Assembly (NCBI GenBank): GCA_947628135.1
Contig: CANQYT010000007.1
Coordinates: forward strand, 1 to 64,000
Length of the DNA stretch: 64,000 nucleotides
Source of the DNA: an uncultured Clostridia bacterium
GTDB taxonomy: Bacteria; Bacillota; Clostridia; Christensenellales; CAG-314
Reading direction: 5' to 3'
A program made the translations under genes and the position numbers. Below, in pieces: positions 17,152 to 25,847 of the stretch (the first letter of the stretch is position 1; each line of letters begins with the position of its first letter). Under the pieces are notes generated by a model. It worked only from the letters and a program-made list of their open reading frames with translations, had not been told where the DNA came from and searched no databases.

Positions 17152-17500
17152 CTGTTTCCGTACTTAAATTTGAAATTACCGAATTTTTGTTTTAACTTTT
17201 TTTATTTTTAGAGAACCGCTCAATGTTGTTTAGACAATCTCGAAATATTTTCGGCAGAAACTATCGAAAAAAACGTCGCATTTGTTACGTTAGCGCAACC
17301 GACGAAAAATTGCACAAATCTCCCTGTTACCGTGCTTGAATCAGATATTACCGCATTTTTGTATTAACCTCATTTTTTACTTTTCGAGAACCGCTCAAAG
17401 TTGCTTATAACGATTTTGAATTTTTTTTGTAGTTAAGCCATTGCAACAAAAAAATCGTTACTGTTCCGTTACGTTTGCGCAACCGACGAAAATTACCTCG
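17152..17500. repeat. Two tandem ~172-bp non-coding repeats
   Basis: Two diverged direct copies, 17152-17323 and 17324-17500. Landmarks recur in order: CTGTTTCCGT / CTGTTACCGT, TTACCGAATTTTTGT / TTACCGCATTTTTGT, GAGAACCGCTCAATGTT / GAGAACCGCTCAAAGTT, and GCGCAACCGACGAAAA in both. No coding frame with a ribosome site runs through. The rest of the gap 16933-17725 shows nothing I recognise. Conserved blocks between drifting spacers suggest a functional non-coding unit or protein-binding array. Confidence 0.6.
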
Positions 17501-17725
17501 GTCCTGCGGTGTTTTCCGCAGAAAAGACTTGATGCCAATGCTTGGGCGCAAATACTATATGCCAATTGCAATTCCGCGTGATAAATTCCGAACCTTGCGC
17601 GTGATAATTTTGACGAAATCGCGACGTCTCGGGAAACTGTCGGACTTTATCCGATTTTACGTACAAGAGATTTCTTTGTTCAAGAGTAAACCTATGCCGA
17701 AAGCCGCGGCAATTGCGGATTTTCT

Positions 17726-17760
17726 GCAAAAAAAAGTCCCAAACCAAAAAGGTTTGAGAC
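17726..17760 (-). terminator. Terminator of degV
   Basis: On the minus strand, a 10-bp stem GTCTCAAACC / GGTTTGGGAC (one G-T pair) with a TTTTT loop and a long T-run, 17 nt after the degV stop. Confidence 0.8.
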
Positions 17761-17777
17761 GCTTTTTGCGTATGCGA

Positions 17778-18656
17778 TTACTTTACGGGCGGACGCTCGC
17801 TGCCCCAATAGCACACGAATACCGTCCCCGGACCGCAGTGCGCCGCCACGACAGGACCGATGTCGAATATGCGCACGTCCGCTTTGGGGTACTGTTCTCT
17901 CAGTCGGGCGGCGAATTTGTTTGCGGAACTGATGTAGTCGGAGTGTCCCACCCACAGTTTTCCGTCGTAGTCGCTACCGTTCTGTATGGTTGCGGCAACT
18001 TCATCCAACATTCTGTTAGCCGCTTTTATTTCGCTTATGGACTTGGCGATGGGCACGATCTTACCGCTTACGTCGGTGTGCATCACGGGGCAGATACGCA
18101 AAATGTTGCCTATCAACGCCGCCGCGGAGGACACTCTGCCGCTCCGTCTGAAATAAGTCAGCGTTGTGCTGTAAAACATATGGTGCAGTTTGGTGCGATT
18201 TTTCAAAGCCCATTCGTACGTTTCTTCAATTGTTTTGCCCTCGTCGCGCATATCCGCAAGACAGTCCGCAAGCATACCGAACCCCACGCAAGCGCAGGTG
18301 GTGTCCAGCACGTAGATTTTTCTGTCGGGAAATTCGCTTTTCATTTCTTCGGCGGCGCTCAACGCGTTTACCACCGAATTGGACAGCGCCGAACTGAAAG
18401 CGAGATGCAGCAAATCGCCCTTTTGCAACAACGGACGGAAAAATTCTTTGTAACGTTCGACGTTTATCAGCGAAGTGGTGGGATGTTTGTCCGCAGCCAA
18501 TTGGCTGTAAAACACCGCCAATCCGTTTCCCGCGCGCATATCGTCGGGGTATTCCGTTCCGTCTACGGTGTAACAGTAGGGAATTGCGGGAAGATCGCGT
18601 TTTTTCAGAAGATCCGCATTGAGATCGACGGTTGATTCGCAACTGATAGTGTACAT
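17778..18656 (-). CDS. DegV-family fatty-acid-binding protein
   Basis: Members of the family bind a fatty acid and present it to fatty acid kinase (FakA) for phosphorylation. The DegV layout is complete: N-terminal STVDLNADLL, the HPTTSLINVERYKEF motif with the lipid-binding threonine-serine near residue 60, FSSALSNSV near residue 88, and the conserved FRRSGRVSSAAA near residue 165. At 292 residues the length is typical. I chose the inner ATG (18656) because GGAGAG lies just upstream; the in-frame ATG at 18680 would place that site inside the gene. No fakA is visible in the window. Confidence 0.88.
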   Translation of the reverse strand: MYTISCESTVDLNADLLKKRDLPAIPYCYTVDGTEYPDDMRAGNGLAVFYSQLAADKHPTTSLINVERYKEFFRPLLQKGDLLHLAFSSALSNSVVNALSAAEEMKSEFPDRKIYVLDTTCACVGFGMLADCLADMRDEGKTIEETYEWALKNRTKLHHMFYSTTLTYFRRSGRVSSAAALIGNILRICPVMHTDVSGKIVPIAKSISEIKAANRMLDEVAATIQNGSDYDGKLWVGHSDYISSANKFAARLREQYPKADVRIFDIGPVVAAHCGPGTVFVCYWGSERPPVK

Positions 18657-18812
18657 AGTTCTCTCCTTTGTAATATCCATTATACTACGTCGACGGCAAA
18701 AGTCTCCCTACTTATGCGCCGCGGCAGTCTACAAAGCGGTTTTGCGTCGGTAGAATTGCATTTTGCCGACTCTACTCACAGTAGAGTGCGTTTTTTTACC
18801 GTTATATATTGC

Positions 18813-18841
18813 TTGCCAACGCGTGTTGCGTGTGGTATAAT
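18813..18841 (+). promoter_or_regulatory. Promoter placed for a leaderless XRE mRNA
   Basis: -35 TTGCCA (18813-18818), a spacer of exactly 17 bp and a perfect -10 TATAAT (18836-18841). The ATG at 18849 begins 7 nt later, where transcription should start. No ribosome site is present. Confidence 0.7.
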
Positions 18842-18848
18842 GATACCT

Positions 18849-19466
18849 ATGGACGAATTGAAACAAACTATTGCCTCCAATTTGGTTGCGTACCGCAAAC
18901 AAGCGGGTCTTACGCAGCAGCAGTTGGCGGAGAAACTCAACTATTCGGATAAAGCCGTTTCCAAGTGGGAACGCGGCGAAGCAGTACCCGACGTTCTCGT
19001 GCTGAAAGCGTTGGCGGACCTGTACGGCATCACGGTAAACGATTTTCTCGTGCCGTACGCCACGCAGCGCAAGAAACTGCGTCTCAAAGATTTCTGGGCA
19101 AAACGTTGGCTCATTTCTCTCATCAGCGCGGGGTTGGTGTTTTTGGTGGCTACGGTCATCACCGTTATATGGTGGCTTATTGTGCCGAACGACGGCAGAG
19201 TGGTTGCAAAGTACGCCTACATCACGGCGATCCCCGTGGCGCTCATCGTCACTTTGGTGTACGCTTGCGTTTGGGGCAAACTGTGGATGCGTTGCGTCGT
19301 GTCGTCCGCATTGATATGGACGCTGTGTTTGTTGCTGCACCTCGTGTTGAACTTGGTGGTAAACGCCTACGCTTGGATGATCTATCTCATCGGCGCGGTG
19401 TTGCAGGTGCTGGTAATCTTGTGGTTTGTGTTGGCGTATTTTATCAAACGCGGCAAACAGAAGTAA
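18849..19466 (+). CDS. XRE-family regulator with C-terminal membrane domain
   Basis: A 205-residue protein. Residues 8-65 are a Cro/C1 helix-turn-helix (LTQQQLAEKLNYSDKAVSKW, then VLVLKALADLYGITVNDFL). Residues about 85-200 contain four hydrophobic helices and end in a basic tail, KRGKQK. Such HTH-membrane proteins are common in clostridia and probably sense envelope or small-molecule signals; the signal here is unknown. The start fits a leaderless transcript. The last 49 bp of the gene, including the stop, recur at 20206-20254 with one mismatch. Confidence 0.82.
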   Translation: MDELKQTIASNLVAYRKQAGLTQQQLAEKLNYSDKAVSKWERGEAVPDVLVLKALADLYGITVNDFLVPYATQRKKLRLKDFWAKRWLISLISAGLVFLVATVITVIWWLIVPNDGRVVAKYAYITAIPVALIVTLVYACVWGKLWMRCVVSSALIWTLCLLLHLVLNLVVNAYAWMIYLIGAVLQVLVILWFVLAYFIKRGKQK

Positions 19467-20254
19467 TTTTTAGGTTTTACAATAAAAGTCGTGGTGCAAA
19501 CAAGTCTGCAAGATAACCTGCTGAGTTTCAACCAAACTCCGCAAAGTTCGAGCGTGTACCGAATCTTTGCGTCGTCGCACCAATTGTCAGTCAGCACCAA
19601 GCACGCGCAAGCGTACTTGATACCGCTGACGCATAGGCATTACTCATTCGCACAATTATACGCAATACAAACCTTACCTATGCTAAATGTATTGCACGTG
19701 ATATGGTAATACTACACGAAATTTTGCCCTACGTAAAACGCATTGCAACAATGGTGAATCGCACCCGCGCACAGTCCAATATTATCTACAATATTGTTAT
19801 ATAATAGGCTTGTCAATTTGACGAGCCTTTAATTTTTGCCCCGAAATCGGGCGGGAACGTCGCGAAAAACAAAGAAATTAAAAATTTTGCCAAAAGGTTT
19901 TGAAAAACGATTGACAAATCACATATTTACAATAAAAAAAGCAAACCGACCTCAGACGAGAGAGTCGGTTTTATATATGTTGTCTATTAAATTTTATTGT
20001 CTAATAAATTTTAATCGCGTATATCCGAAACAGTTTTTCTCAACAGTTATACACTTTTTCCTCGCGAATAGGGGCGGGCGGTCGGGGACATTGTAACACC
20101 GAGAGTGAGGGTGTTCCAACGCAAAATAATCTGCAACAAGTGTGCCGCACCCTGTTAGGTGCGGCACACGAAGTGAAGCCTTTTTGCGTGGAATACCCGA
20201 TACGACTTGTGGTTCGTGTTGGCGTATTTTATCAAACGCGGCAAACAGAAGTAA
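19418..20254. repeat. 49-bp direct repeat flanking a 739-bp non-coding segment
   Basis: 19418-19466, the 3' end of the XRE gene, is repeated at 20206-20254 with 48 of 49 bases identical, including the in-frame stop. The intervening segment has no convincing gene. It contains hairpins at 19803-19825 (AGGCTTGTCAA / TTGACGAGCCT), 19944-19973 (AAACCGAC / GTCGGTTTT) and 20141-20168 (perfect 11-bp stem TGTGCCGCACC / GGTGCGGCACA). A strong terminator follows only the second copy, suggesting that the second copy marks the original gene end and that the segment was inserted or duplicated there. Confidence 0.65.
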
Positions 20255-20276
20255 CTTTTTGACGAATTTTTCGATT

Positions 20277-20306
20277 GAAACGACTCCCGACGGGGTCGTT
20301 TTTTTT
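20277..20306 (+). terminator. Terminator after the duplicated XRE 3' end
   Basis: A 9-bp stem AACGACTCC / GGGGTCGTT (one G-T pair) with a 4-nt loop and eight Ts. It probably terminated the XRE-membrane gene before the insertion or duplication. Confidence 0.7.
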
Positions 20307-20390
20307 GAATTTTTACGAATACAACTTTACGTTTTAGACAAAAATTGTCTATATCAACCATTTTGAGAAAATTTTGTTTACAATAAATTT

Positions 20391-20600
20391 ATGACAATAG
20401 TATTCGGTGAAAATCTGCGTTTACTGAGAGAGGCGGAAAATCTTTCACAGAAAGCTCTTGCACAAAAACTCGGCGTTACGCAGCGTAAAATTTCCTATTG
20501 GGAGACCAACAAGGTAGAGCCGTGTCTTGAAGAACTTTGGGATATAGCCGAGTACTTTCACATCTCCATCGAGGAATTGATAGGGAAGGAAAAGGTCTGA
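20391..20600 (+). CDS. Small XRE-family DNA-binding protein
   Basis: A 69-residue protein that is almost entirely a Cro/C1 helix-turn-helix: LRLLREAENLSQKALAQKLG, then VTQRKISYWETNKVEPCLEE and LWDIAEYFHISIEELIG. It has no sensor domain and probably acts as a simple repressor. The ATG has no ribosome site and lies 6 nt after a -10-like TACAAT (20379-20384), although the matching -35 is weak. It precedes the zinc-ribbon membrane protein in the same direction, 63 nt away. Confidence 0.8.
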   Translation: MTIVFGENLRLLREAENLSQKALAQKLGVTQRKISYWETNKVEPCLEELWDIAEYFHISIEELIGKEKV

Positions 20601-20663
20601 GCGCCGTTTGCGCGCGAAATCGTTTACAACGTGGTCAGCCACGGAAAATAAGGAGGAAGTTGT

Positions 20664-21035
20664 ATGAAGTATTGTTTGGGTTGCGGCGCGGAAAACAAGG
20701 ACGACGCCGCGGTCTGCGAAAAGTGCGGAAAACCCTTCGATCAAGCGACTGCGTCCGCTAATCAGCAGACGGTCGTTTACGCACAAGCGCCTGCCGAAAA
20801 GGGCAACAGCGGTCTGTGTATTGCGGGGTTTGTTCTTGCTTTGCTCGGCTTCAACCTCATCGCGTTCATTCTGTCTTTGATAGGCGTTATCAACGGCAAG
20901 AAAAACGGCGAAAAGGTCGGTCTCGGCATTGCGGGAATAGTGCTTAGCTGCCTGTGGGTGGTCGTGTTGATCATCATCATCGCCGTGGTGGGCGGTGCGG
21001 CGGCAGATGCTCTCGCACTTGCGACATTACTGTAA
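20664..21035 (+). CDS. Zinc-ribbon and DUF4190-type membrane protein
   Basis: A 123-residue protein. Residues 1-25 form a zinc ribbon with two CxxC pairs (YCLGCGAENKDDAAVCEKCGK). A short polar linker leads to two hydrophobic helices (about residues 53-73 and 88-110) separated by the loop NGKKNGEKVGLG, the pattern of DUF4190 proteins. It has a strong ribosome site, AAGGAGGA. The function of the family is not known. A strong terminator follows, so it may share a transcript with the small XRE gene. Confidence 0.8.
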   Translation: MKYCLGCGAENKDDAAVCEKCGKPFDQATASANQQTVVYAQAPAEKGNSGLCIAGFVLALLGFNLIAFILSLIGVINGKKNGEKVGLGIAGIVLSCLWVVVLIIIIAVVGGAAADALALATLL

Positions 21036-21040
21036 AAGAC

Positions 21041-21071
21041 AAAAAACCCGAACAACTCGTTCGGGTTTTTT
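21041..21071 (+). terminator. Strong terminator after the zinc-ribbon gene
   Basis: A perfect 13-bp stem AAAAAACCCGAAC / GTTCGGGTTTTTT with a 5-nt loop, six bases after the stop codon. Confidence 0.88.
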
Positions 21072-21191
21072 GTTGCCTTTTTTCGTTTGACGGGGAGCGC
21101 CGACGGTGCTACAATGTTTTCAAACGGCGGCGCATCGCAAATACGTCTGCGCCGTTTTTGGGAGAAACCGCGGTTTTTCCGAAGGGGTCAA

Positions 21192-21575
21192 ATGAAGTTG
21201 GAAGTGGTTGCCGCGCTTATTCGGCGGCAGGGAAAATTTTTGATATGTCAGCGTCCCGCAAACAAAAAGCGCGCGCTTTTGTGGGAGTTCGTCGGGGGCA
21301 AGGTGGAACAGGGCGAAACTTTGCCGCAGGCTCTCAAACGCGAGTGCCGAGAGGAACTCAACATAGACGTGCGCGTCGGCGGCGTTTTTTGCGAGGTAAC
21401 GCACGTTTATCCCGACGTTACGGTACATCTCACTTTGTTCAATGCGGATACCGCAGACGAGCCGCAGATGTTGGAACACAACGATATGCGTTGGATAACT
21501 CCCGCGGAAATAGATTCGTACGAATTTTGCCCCGCAGACGAAGATATTTTGCGGCGGATAAAAGAAGCCTCTTGA
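21192..21575 (+). CDS. MutT-like Nudix hydrolase
   Basis: A 127-residue Nudix enzyme. The Nudix box GGKVEQGETLPQALKRECRE followed by ELNID keeps every catalytic glutamate (G-x5-E-x7-REUxEE). Overall length and the opening MKLEVVAALIRRQGKFLICQ fit (8-oxo)-dGTP pyrophosphatases of the MutT type, which remove oxidised nucleotides. AAGGGG before ATG 21192 fixes the start; the in-frame upstream sequence does not look like protein. It converges on pyruvate kinase. Confidence 0.85.
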   Translation: MKLEVVAALIRRQGKFLICQRPANKKRALLWEFVGGKVEQGETLPQALKRECREELNIDVRVGGVFCEVTHVYPDVTVHLTLFNADTADEPQMLEHNDMRWITPAEIDSYEFCPADEDILRRIKEAS

Positions 21576-21631
21576 CCCCGTTTCAACGGGGGCGGGCGAT
21601 TTTGTGCGTGTTGCCGCGCGTAAATATGACG

Positions 21632-21664
21632 AAAGGACGGAAGAACTGTTCCGTCCTTTTTTTT
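21632..21664 (+). terminator. Terminator between the Nudix and pyk genes
   Basis: A perfect 11-bp stem AAAGGACGGAA / TTCCGTCCTTT with a 6-nt loop and a following T8 run. It lies between convergent genes and may serve both strands. Confidence 0.75.
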
Positions 21665-21676
21665 CGGCGTTTACCC

Positions 21677-23098
21677 TCAATCGCCTTCTATTTTGCTTAC
21701 CTTTATCAGGTTTGTTCCGCAGCTTGTGCCAAGCGGTACGCCGGCGGTTATCACTATGTTGTCGCCCGTTTCCGCTATGCCGAGACGGCGCACGGTCTCT
21801 TCGGCGTTTATGAACATATCGTCCGTGTTGTCGAAGGTCTGGCAGATGGTGGGCACTACTCCCCAACTTGTGGACAGTTGATGGTACACTCTGTCGCTGT
21901 TCGCCATTGCAACTATCACCGCGTCGGGGCGGAATCTGCTTACCATTCGCGCCGATATGCCGCTTTCCGTGTACACGACGATGGCTTTTGCATTGATGTC
22001 GAAGGCGGTGTTTACGGCGGCGTGGCTGATAGCGTCGGTGTTGTCCATCAGCGTAAAGGGGGAGGAACGGTACATCGCGTTGTAGTTTACGTTGCGTTCC
22101 GCCTCTTCCGCTATGCGCGCCATCGTTGCGATGGTGTTGGGCGGGTTTATTCCCACCGCGCTTTCCGCCGACAGCATTACGCAACTGCTTCCGTCGTAGA
22201 CGGCGTTTGCCACGTCCACGATCTCCGCGCGCGTCGGGCGCAGTTTTGTTACCATACTTTCCAACATTTCGGTAGCGGTGATTACGAATTTGCCTTTCAT
22301 TCTGCTCTTTGTGATGAGCATTTTTTGTATCGCGGGCAATTTTTCGTAGGGCAATTCCACGCCCAAGTCTCCGCGCGCGACCATTATCCCGTCGGAAACT
22401 TCTATTATTTCGTCTATGTTGTTTACGCCGCTTTGGCTTTCTATTTTCGCTATTATGCACGCGTCCTTTGCGCCGCGGCTAAGCAGATAATCGCGTATTT
22501 CGCACACGCTTTGCGCGTCCTGCACGAAACTCGCCGCGTACATTTCGGCGTTGTTTTTCACTCCGAAATCGAGGTCGCGTTTGTCCTGTTCGGAAAGGAA
22601 CGGCATATTTATCTTCACGTTGGGCACAAACAGTCCTTTGCGGTTGCTGAGCGTACCGCCGTTAAGCGCAACGGTGCGTATCGTTTCGCCCTCCACGGCA
22701 ACAACTTTGAAAGCAAGCAATCCGTCGTTGAGCAGTATCTGACAGCCCGCTTTTACGTCTTTGTACAATTCCTTGTAGGTGACGCAAACTTTCGTTTCGT
22801 CTCCCGTGCAGTCGTCGTTTACAAAGTCGAAAGGCATACCCTCGCGTACTTCTATCTGACCCTTTTCGAACACGCCGATACGTATTTCCGGACCTTTGGT
22901 GTCTATCATTATCGGAATGGGCAGCCCCAAACTGCGGCGCACCTTTTTGACCGTGTCTATCTTCGATTGGTGTTCCTCATACGATCCGTGGCTCATATTG
23001 ATTCGGGCAACGTTCATACCCGCCAGCGCCATTTTCTTTATCTGATCGTAAGTAGAACTTGCAGGACCGAGCGTACAGACGATTTTTGTTTTTCGCAT
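21677..23098 (-). CDS. pyk: Pyruvate kinase
   Basis: Final ATP-yielding step of glycolysis: phosphoenolpyruvate plus ADP to pyruvate plus ATP. The sequence begins RKTKIVCTLGPASSTYDQI. It contains RINMSHGSYEEHQ near residue 33, IDTKGPEIRIG near residue 63, the active-site lysine in IIAKIESQSGVNNIDEII near residue 215, the signature DGIMVARGDLGVELP near residue 235, and VMLSAESAVG. At 473 residues it lacks the extra C-terminal PEP-utiliser domain found in some Bacillus enzymes. ATG 23098 is preceded by GGGAGG, so the longer in-frame upstream start is rejected. Confidence 0.95.
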   Translation of the reverse strand: MRKTKIVCTLGPASSTYDQIKKMALAGMNVARINMSHGSYEEHQSKIDTVKKVRRSLGLPIPIMIDTKGPEIRIGVFEKGQIEVREGMPFDFVNDDCTGDETKVCVTYKELYKDVKAGCQILLNDGLLAFKVVAVEGETIRTVALNGGTLSNRKGLFVPNVKINMPFLSEQDKRDLDFGVKNNAEMYAASFVQDAQSVCEIRDYLLSRGAKDACIIAKIESQSGVNNIDEIIEVSDGIMVARGDLGVELPYEKLPAIQKMLITKSRMKGKFVITATEMLESMVTKLRPTRAEIVDVANAVYDGSSCVMLSAESAVGINPPNTIATMARIAEEAERNVNYNAMYRSSPFTLMDNTDAISHAAVNTAFDINAKAIVVYTESGISARMVSRFRPDAVIVAMANSDRVYHQLSTSWGVVPTICQTFDNTDDMFINAEETVRRLGIAETGDNIVITAGVPLGTSCGTNLIKVSKIEGD

Positions 23099-23158
23099 AT
23101 AAACCTCCCTTGCGCGATACGTCGCTGTTCCGAGAGCGCCGTATTCTCCCATCTACAT

Positions 23159-23187
23159 AGTATAATACACTTGTCAAATTTTGTAAA
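23159..23187 (-). promoter_or_regulatory. Promoter of pyk
   Basis: On the minus strand: -35 TTTACA (23187-23182), a 17-bp spacer and -10 TATACT (23164-23159), about 60 bp before the start codon. Confidence 0.55.
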
Positions 23188-23302
23188 CCGACTTTACGGA
23201 AAATATCCCGCGCCGAAAGCAATCGCATTTTGCATTGACAACGGCGCGTTTCAATGAGATAATATAAGCGCGCCCTCGCGCTGCCGAGGGGCAAGGAGCA
23301 AT

Positions 23303-24223
23303 ATGAAATATTTTACCGTATCCGACGAAGTGCGCCGCGCATTGGCGGACAACGTCCCCGTAGTGGCGTTGGAATCCACGATAATTTCCCACGGAATGCC
23401 CTATCCGCAAAACGTCCAAACGGCGCTTAACGTGGAGAGAATAGTGCGGGAAAAAGGCTGTGTGCCCGCTACCGTCGCCGTGATAGACGGCGTGTTGACG
23501 GTGGGGTGCGGCAGCGAACAAATAGAATTGTTGGGCAGGACGGGTACAGCCGTCGTCAAGGTGTCGCGCAGAGATCTGCCGATAGTCGCCTCCCGCGGTT
23601 TGCTCGGCGCAACGACCGTTGCGGGCACTATGTACGCTTGCAAGTTGGCGGGTATAGAAGTGTTTGCGACGGGCGGCATAGGCGGCGCGCACCGTCATTC
23701 CGAAACTACGATGGATATTTCCGCGGATCTGGACGAATTGCAGCGCACCGCGGTGACGGTGGTGTGCGCTGGCGCGAAGTCCATTTTGGATATCGGTCTG
23801 ACGTTGGAGTGTCTGGAAACGCGGGGCGTACCCGTAATAGGTTTCCGCACGGACGATATGCCCGCGTTCTACACGCGGGAAAGCGGCTACAAAGCGCCCT
23901 ACCGTATGGACGCCGCAAAGGAAATCGCAAACGCCGCCGCGGCGCGCAAAGACCTCGGCTTGGAAGGGGGTATTCTGGTGGTAAATCCCATTCCGGAGGA
24001 GTACTCGATGCCCGCCGATTACATATCGGAAAATATCGACGCAGCCGTAGCGGAGGCGGACCGTCTCGGGATAAGCGGAAAACAACTTACTCCCTTTTTG
24101 CTGGAACGTATCAGCAGTCTGACGGGAGGTAAAAGCCTCGCCGCAAACATTCAACTCGTGTACAACAACGTGCGTTTGGCTTGCGACATCGCCGCCGAAC
24201 TGTGCGCGCGGAGGGACAAATGA
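23303..24223 (+). CDS. psuG: Pseudouridine-5'-phosphate glycosidase
   Basis: Splits pseudouridine 5'-phosphate into uracil and ribose 5-phosphate, allowing reuse of modified RNA bases. The family pattern is clear: VVALESTIISHGMPYPQN near residue 20, PATVAVIDGVLTVG near residue 55, KVSRRDLPIVASRGLLGATTVAGTM near residues 88-112, FATGGIGGAHR near residue 122 and GFRTDDMPAFYTRESG near residue 183. Length 306 is typical. GCAAGGAGC precedes the ATG. No pseudouridine kinase (psuK) is adjacent. The stop overlaps the next gene's ATG by 4 nt. Confidence 0.93.
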   Translation: MKYFTVSDEVRRALADNVPVVALESTIISHGMPYPQNVQTALNVERIVREKGCVPATVAVIDGVLTVGCGSEQIELLGRTGTAVVKVSRRDLPIVASRGLLGATTVAGTMYACKLAGIEVFATGGIGGAHRHSETTMDISADLDELQRTAVTVVCAGAKSILDIGLTLECLETRGVPVIGFRTDDMPAFYTRESGYKAPYRMDAAKEIANAAAARKDLGLEGGILVVNPIPEEYSMPADYISENIDAAVAEADRLGISGKQLTPFLLERISSLTGGKSLAANIQLVYNNVRLACDIAAELCARRDK

Positions 24224-24900
24224 AATTCGGCGGACTGCAAAAACTGACGCTGTTGGACTATCCCGGCAAGGTCGCCTGTACCGTTTTTGCCGCGGGGTGC
24301 AACCTGCGCTGTCCTTTCTGTCACAACCGACTCGTCGTTGCGGGCGGCGGGGACGTTTGGAGCGAAGAGGAAGTGCTTGCTTTTCTTTCCAAACGCGTAA
24401 ACGTGTTGGAGGGCGTATGCGTGACGGGCGGCGAGCCGTTGCTTCAAGAAGACGCGGAGGAATTTCTCGCAAAGTTAAAGGCGTTGGGGTACAAAGTGAA
24501 ATTGGATACCAACGGCACGTATCCCGAACGGCTGCGCTCCGTCGTGGATAAAAAACTCGTAGATTACGTCGCTATGGACGTAAAAAACTGCCGCGAGCGC
24601 TATTCGGCAACTGCGGGTGCGGCGGTGGACCTCTTTTCCGTAGAGCAATCGATAGACTTTCTGCGCGGCGGCGCGGTGAACCACGAATTTCGCACCACGG
24701 TAACGCGCACTTTCCACACCGAAAGCGGTTTGGCGCAAGTGGCGCGGCGGTTAGTCGGTTCGCGGTGGTATTTGCAGCAGTTCGTTTCGGGCGAGGGGCT
24801 GATAGACGAAACCGTCGTCGGGTATTCCGACGGCGAATTGCGGGCGTTGTACGAAAAGATGCTTGCCGTCAATCCGCAGACCTTTTTGCGCGGAATTTGA
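24220..24900 (+). CDS. Radical SAM activase (anaerobic ribonucleotide reductase type)
   Basis: A 226-residue glycyl-radical-enzyme activase. CNLRCPFCHN near residue 26 supplies the CxxxCxxC iron-sulfur ligands. CVTGGEPLLQED near residue 67 is the SAM-binding GGE motif, and KLDTNGTYPERL continues the radical SAM barrel. The opening FGGLQKLTLLDYPGKVACTVF is typical of the NrdG2 branch (anaerobic ribonucleoside-triphosphate reductase activating protein). No nrdD is in the window, so the partner is unconfirmed and a pyruvate-formate-lyase-type activase remains possible. ATG 24220 overlaps the psuG stop (ATGA) and is preceded by GGAGGG. Confidence 0.85.
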   Translation: MKFGGLQKLTLLDYPGKVACTVFAAGCNLRCPFCHNRLVVAGGGDVWSEEEVLAFLSKRVNVLEGVCVTGGEPLLQEDAEEFLAKLKALGYKVKLDTNGTYPERLRSVVDKKLVDYVAMDVKNCRERYSATAGAAVDLFSVEQSIDFLRGGAVNHEFRTTVTRTFHTESGLAQVARRLVGSRWYLQQFVSGEGLIDETVVGYSDGELRALYEKMLAVNPQTFLRGI

Positions 24901-24935
24901 GTTTTTTGCTCGGACGGCAAATTTTGACAGAAAAT

Positions 24936-24963
24936 ATCCCGCGGCGCAAGCGCACCGCGGGAT
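24936..24963. terminator. Bidirectional terminator between the activase and HAD genes
   Basis: A perfect 9-bp GC-rich stem ATCCCGCGG / CCGCGGGAT with a 10-nt loop. It lies between convergent genes. Confidence 0.65.
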
Positions 24964-24987
24964 TTGATGTTTTTTACGCGAAATTTG

Positions 24988-25713
24988 TTATTTTTTGAGC
25001 AAAAGCCTTGTAACTTCCGTTATGTCGCCGCCGTTGACGGTGTATTTGGGCGCAAAACGCGGCTGCACGTTTTGCTGCGTGTCGGCCGTTTTGAGCCACA
25101 GACAGTCGATTTTGGCGTTGTGCGCGCCGTCCACGTCCGTTATCGGATCGTTGCCGATGTACACACATTCGTTGCGTTTGAGTCCGTATTTGTCCAACAG
25201 TCGCTTAAACAGCGCGGGGTCGGGTTTGGCGCACCCCTCGTCCGAAGAGTACATCACTCCGTTGAAATACTTTCTCAAACCGAGTTTCGCTATTTCCTGT
25301 TTGGTAAAGCAGGATTGCGCGTTGGACAGTATGTACAGTTTCTTGCCGGCGCGTTTGAGTTTGTTGAGCGTTTCCGTTACGCCGTCGAATACGCATATGT
25401 ATTCGGTGGAAAAGGCGCGGAATTGCTGCGCAAGGTGCGTAGCGAGGGACAGCGCGGCTTTTTTGTTTTTGTTTTCGAATATGTGGCGGAACACTTCCAC
25501 AACGTCCACTTCGGGGCACGAATACTGTTTTTTGCCCAAAGTTACTTGCAGTTCGCAGCTGCTGAAATACGCTTCGCGCAGTTCCGGCACGGAATAGTAC
25601 ACTCCGTAAAACCCGAGCGTTTCGGCGAGTTTCGACCAGGTCTCTTCCTCGTATTCGTTTGTGCGAATGTCCACCAACGTTCCGTATACGTCAAAGATAA
25701 AATTTTTGTACAT
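24988..25713 (-). CDS. HAD-superfamily hydrolase (phosphoglycolate-phosphatase-like)
   Basis: A 241-residue HAD phosphatase. Motif I FDVYGTLVD (residues 7-15) carries the nucleophile and acid/base aspartates. Motif II is LYILSNAQ near residue 126. The conserved lysine is in AKPDPALFKRLL near residue 165, and motif IV is YIGNDPITDVDGA near residue 190. A helical cap of about 80 residues follows motif I, as in subfamily IA. The substrate is not predictable. GGAGAAG precedes the ATG. Confidence 0.85.
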   Translation of the reverse strand: MYKNFIFDVYGTLVDIRTNEYEEETWSKLAETLGFYGVYYSVPELREAYFSSCELQVTLGKKQYSCPEVDVVEVFRHIFENKNKKAALSLATHLAQQFRAFSTEYICVFDGVTETLNKLKRAGKKLYILSNAQSCFTKQEIAKLGLRKYFNGVMYSSDEGCAKPDPALFKRLLDKYGLKRNECVYIGNDPITDVDGAHNAKIDCLWLKTADTQQNVQPRFAPKYTVNGGDITEVTRLLLKK

Positions 25714-25847
25714 AATCTTCTCCTCTGTTCGGATATTTCATTATAATATGGTTTGTCCGTAAAATCAAGCGTTTGAAAAAACATTGTTTTTCTTTTCCCT
25801 CTTTTTTCTTTTTCAACAAAAAGAATGGGACAATGGGGTGGGAAAAA

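Noticed and set aside
20954..23257. A 767-codon plus-strand frame covering the Nudix gene region and opposite pyk.
   Set aside because: It runs antisense to pyruvate kinase and out of frame with the zinc-ribbon and Nudix genes; low-complexity Arg/Val/Tyr/His translation.
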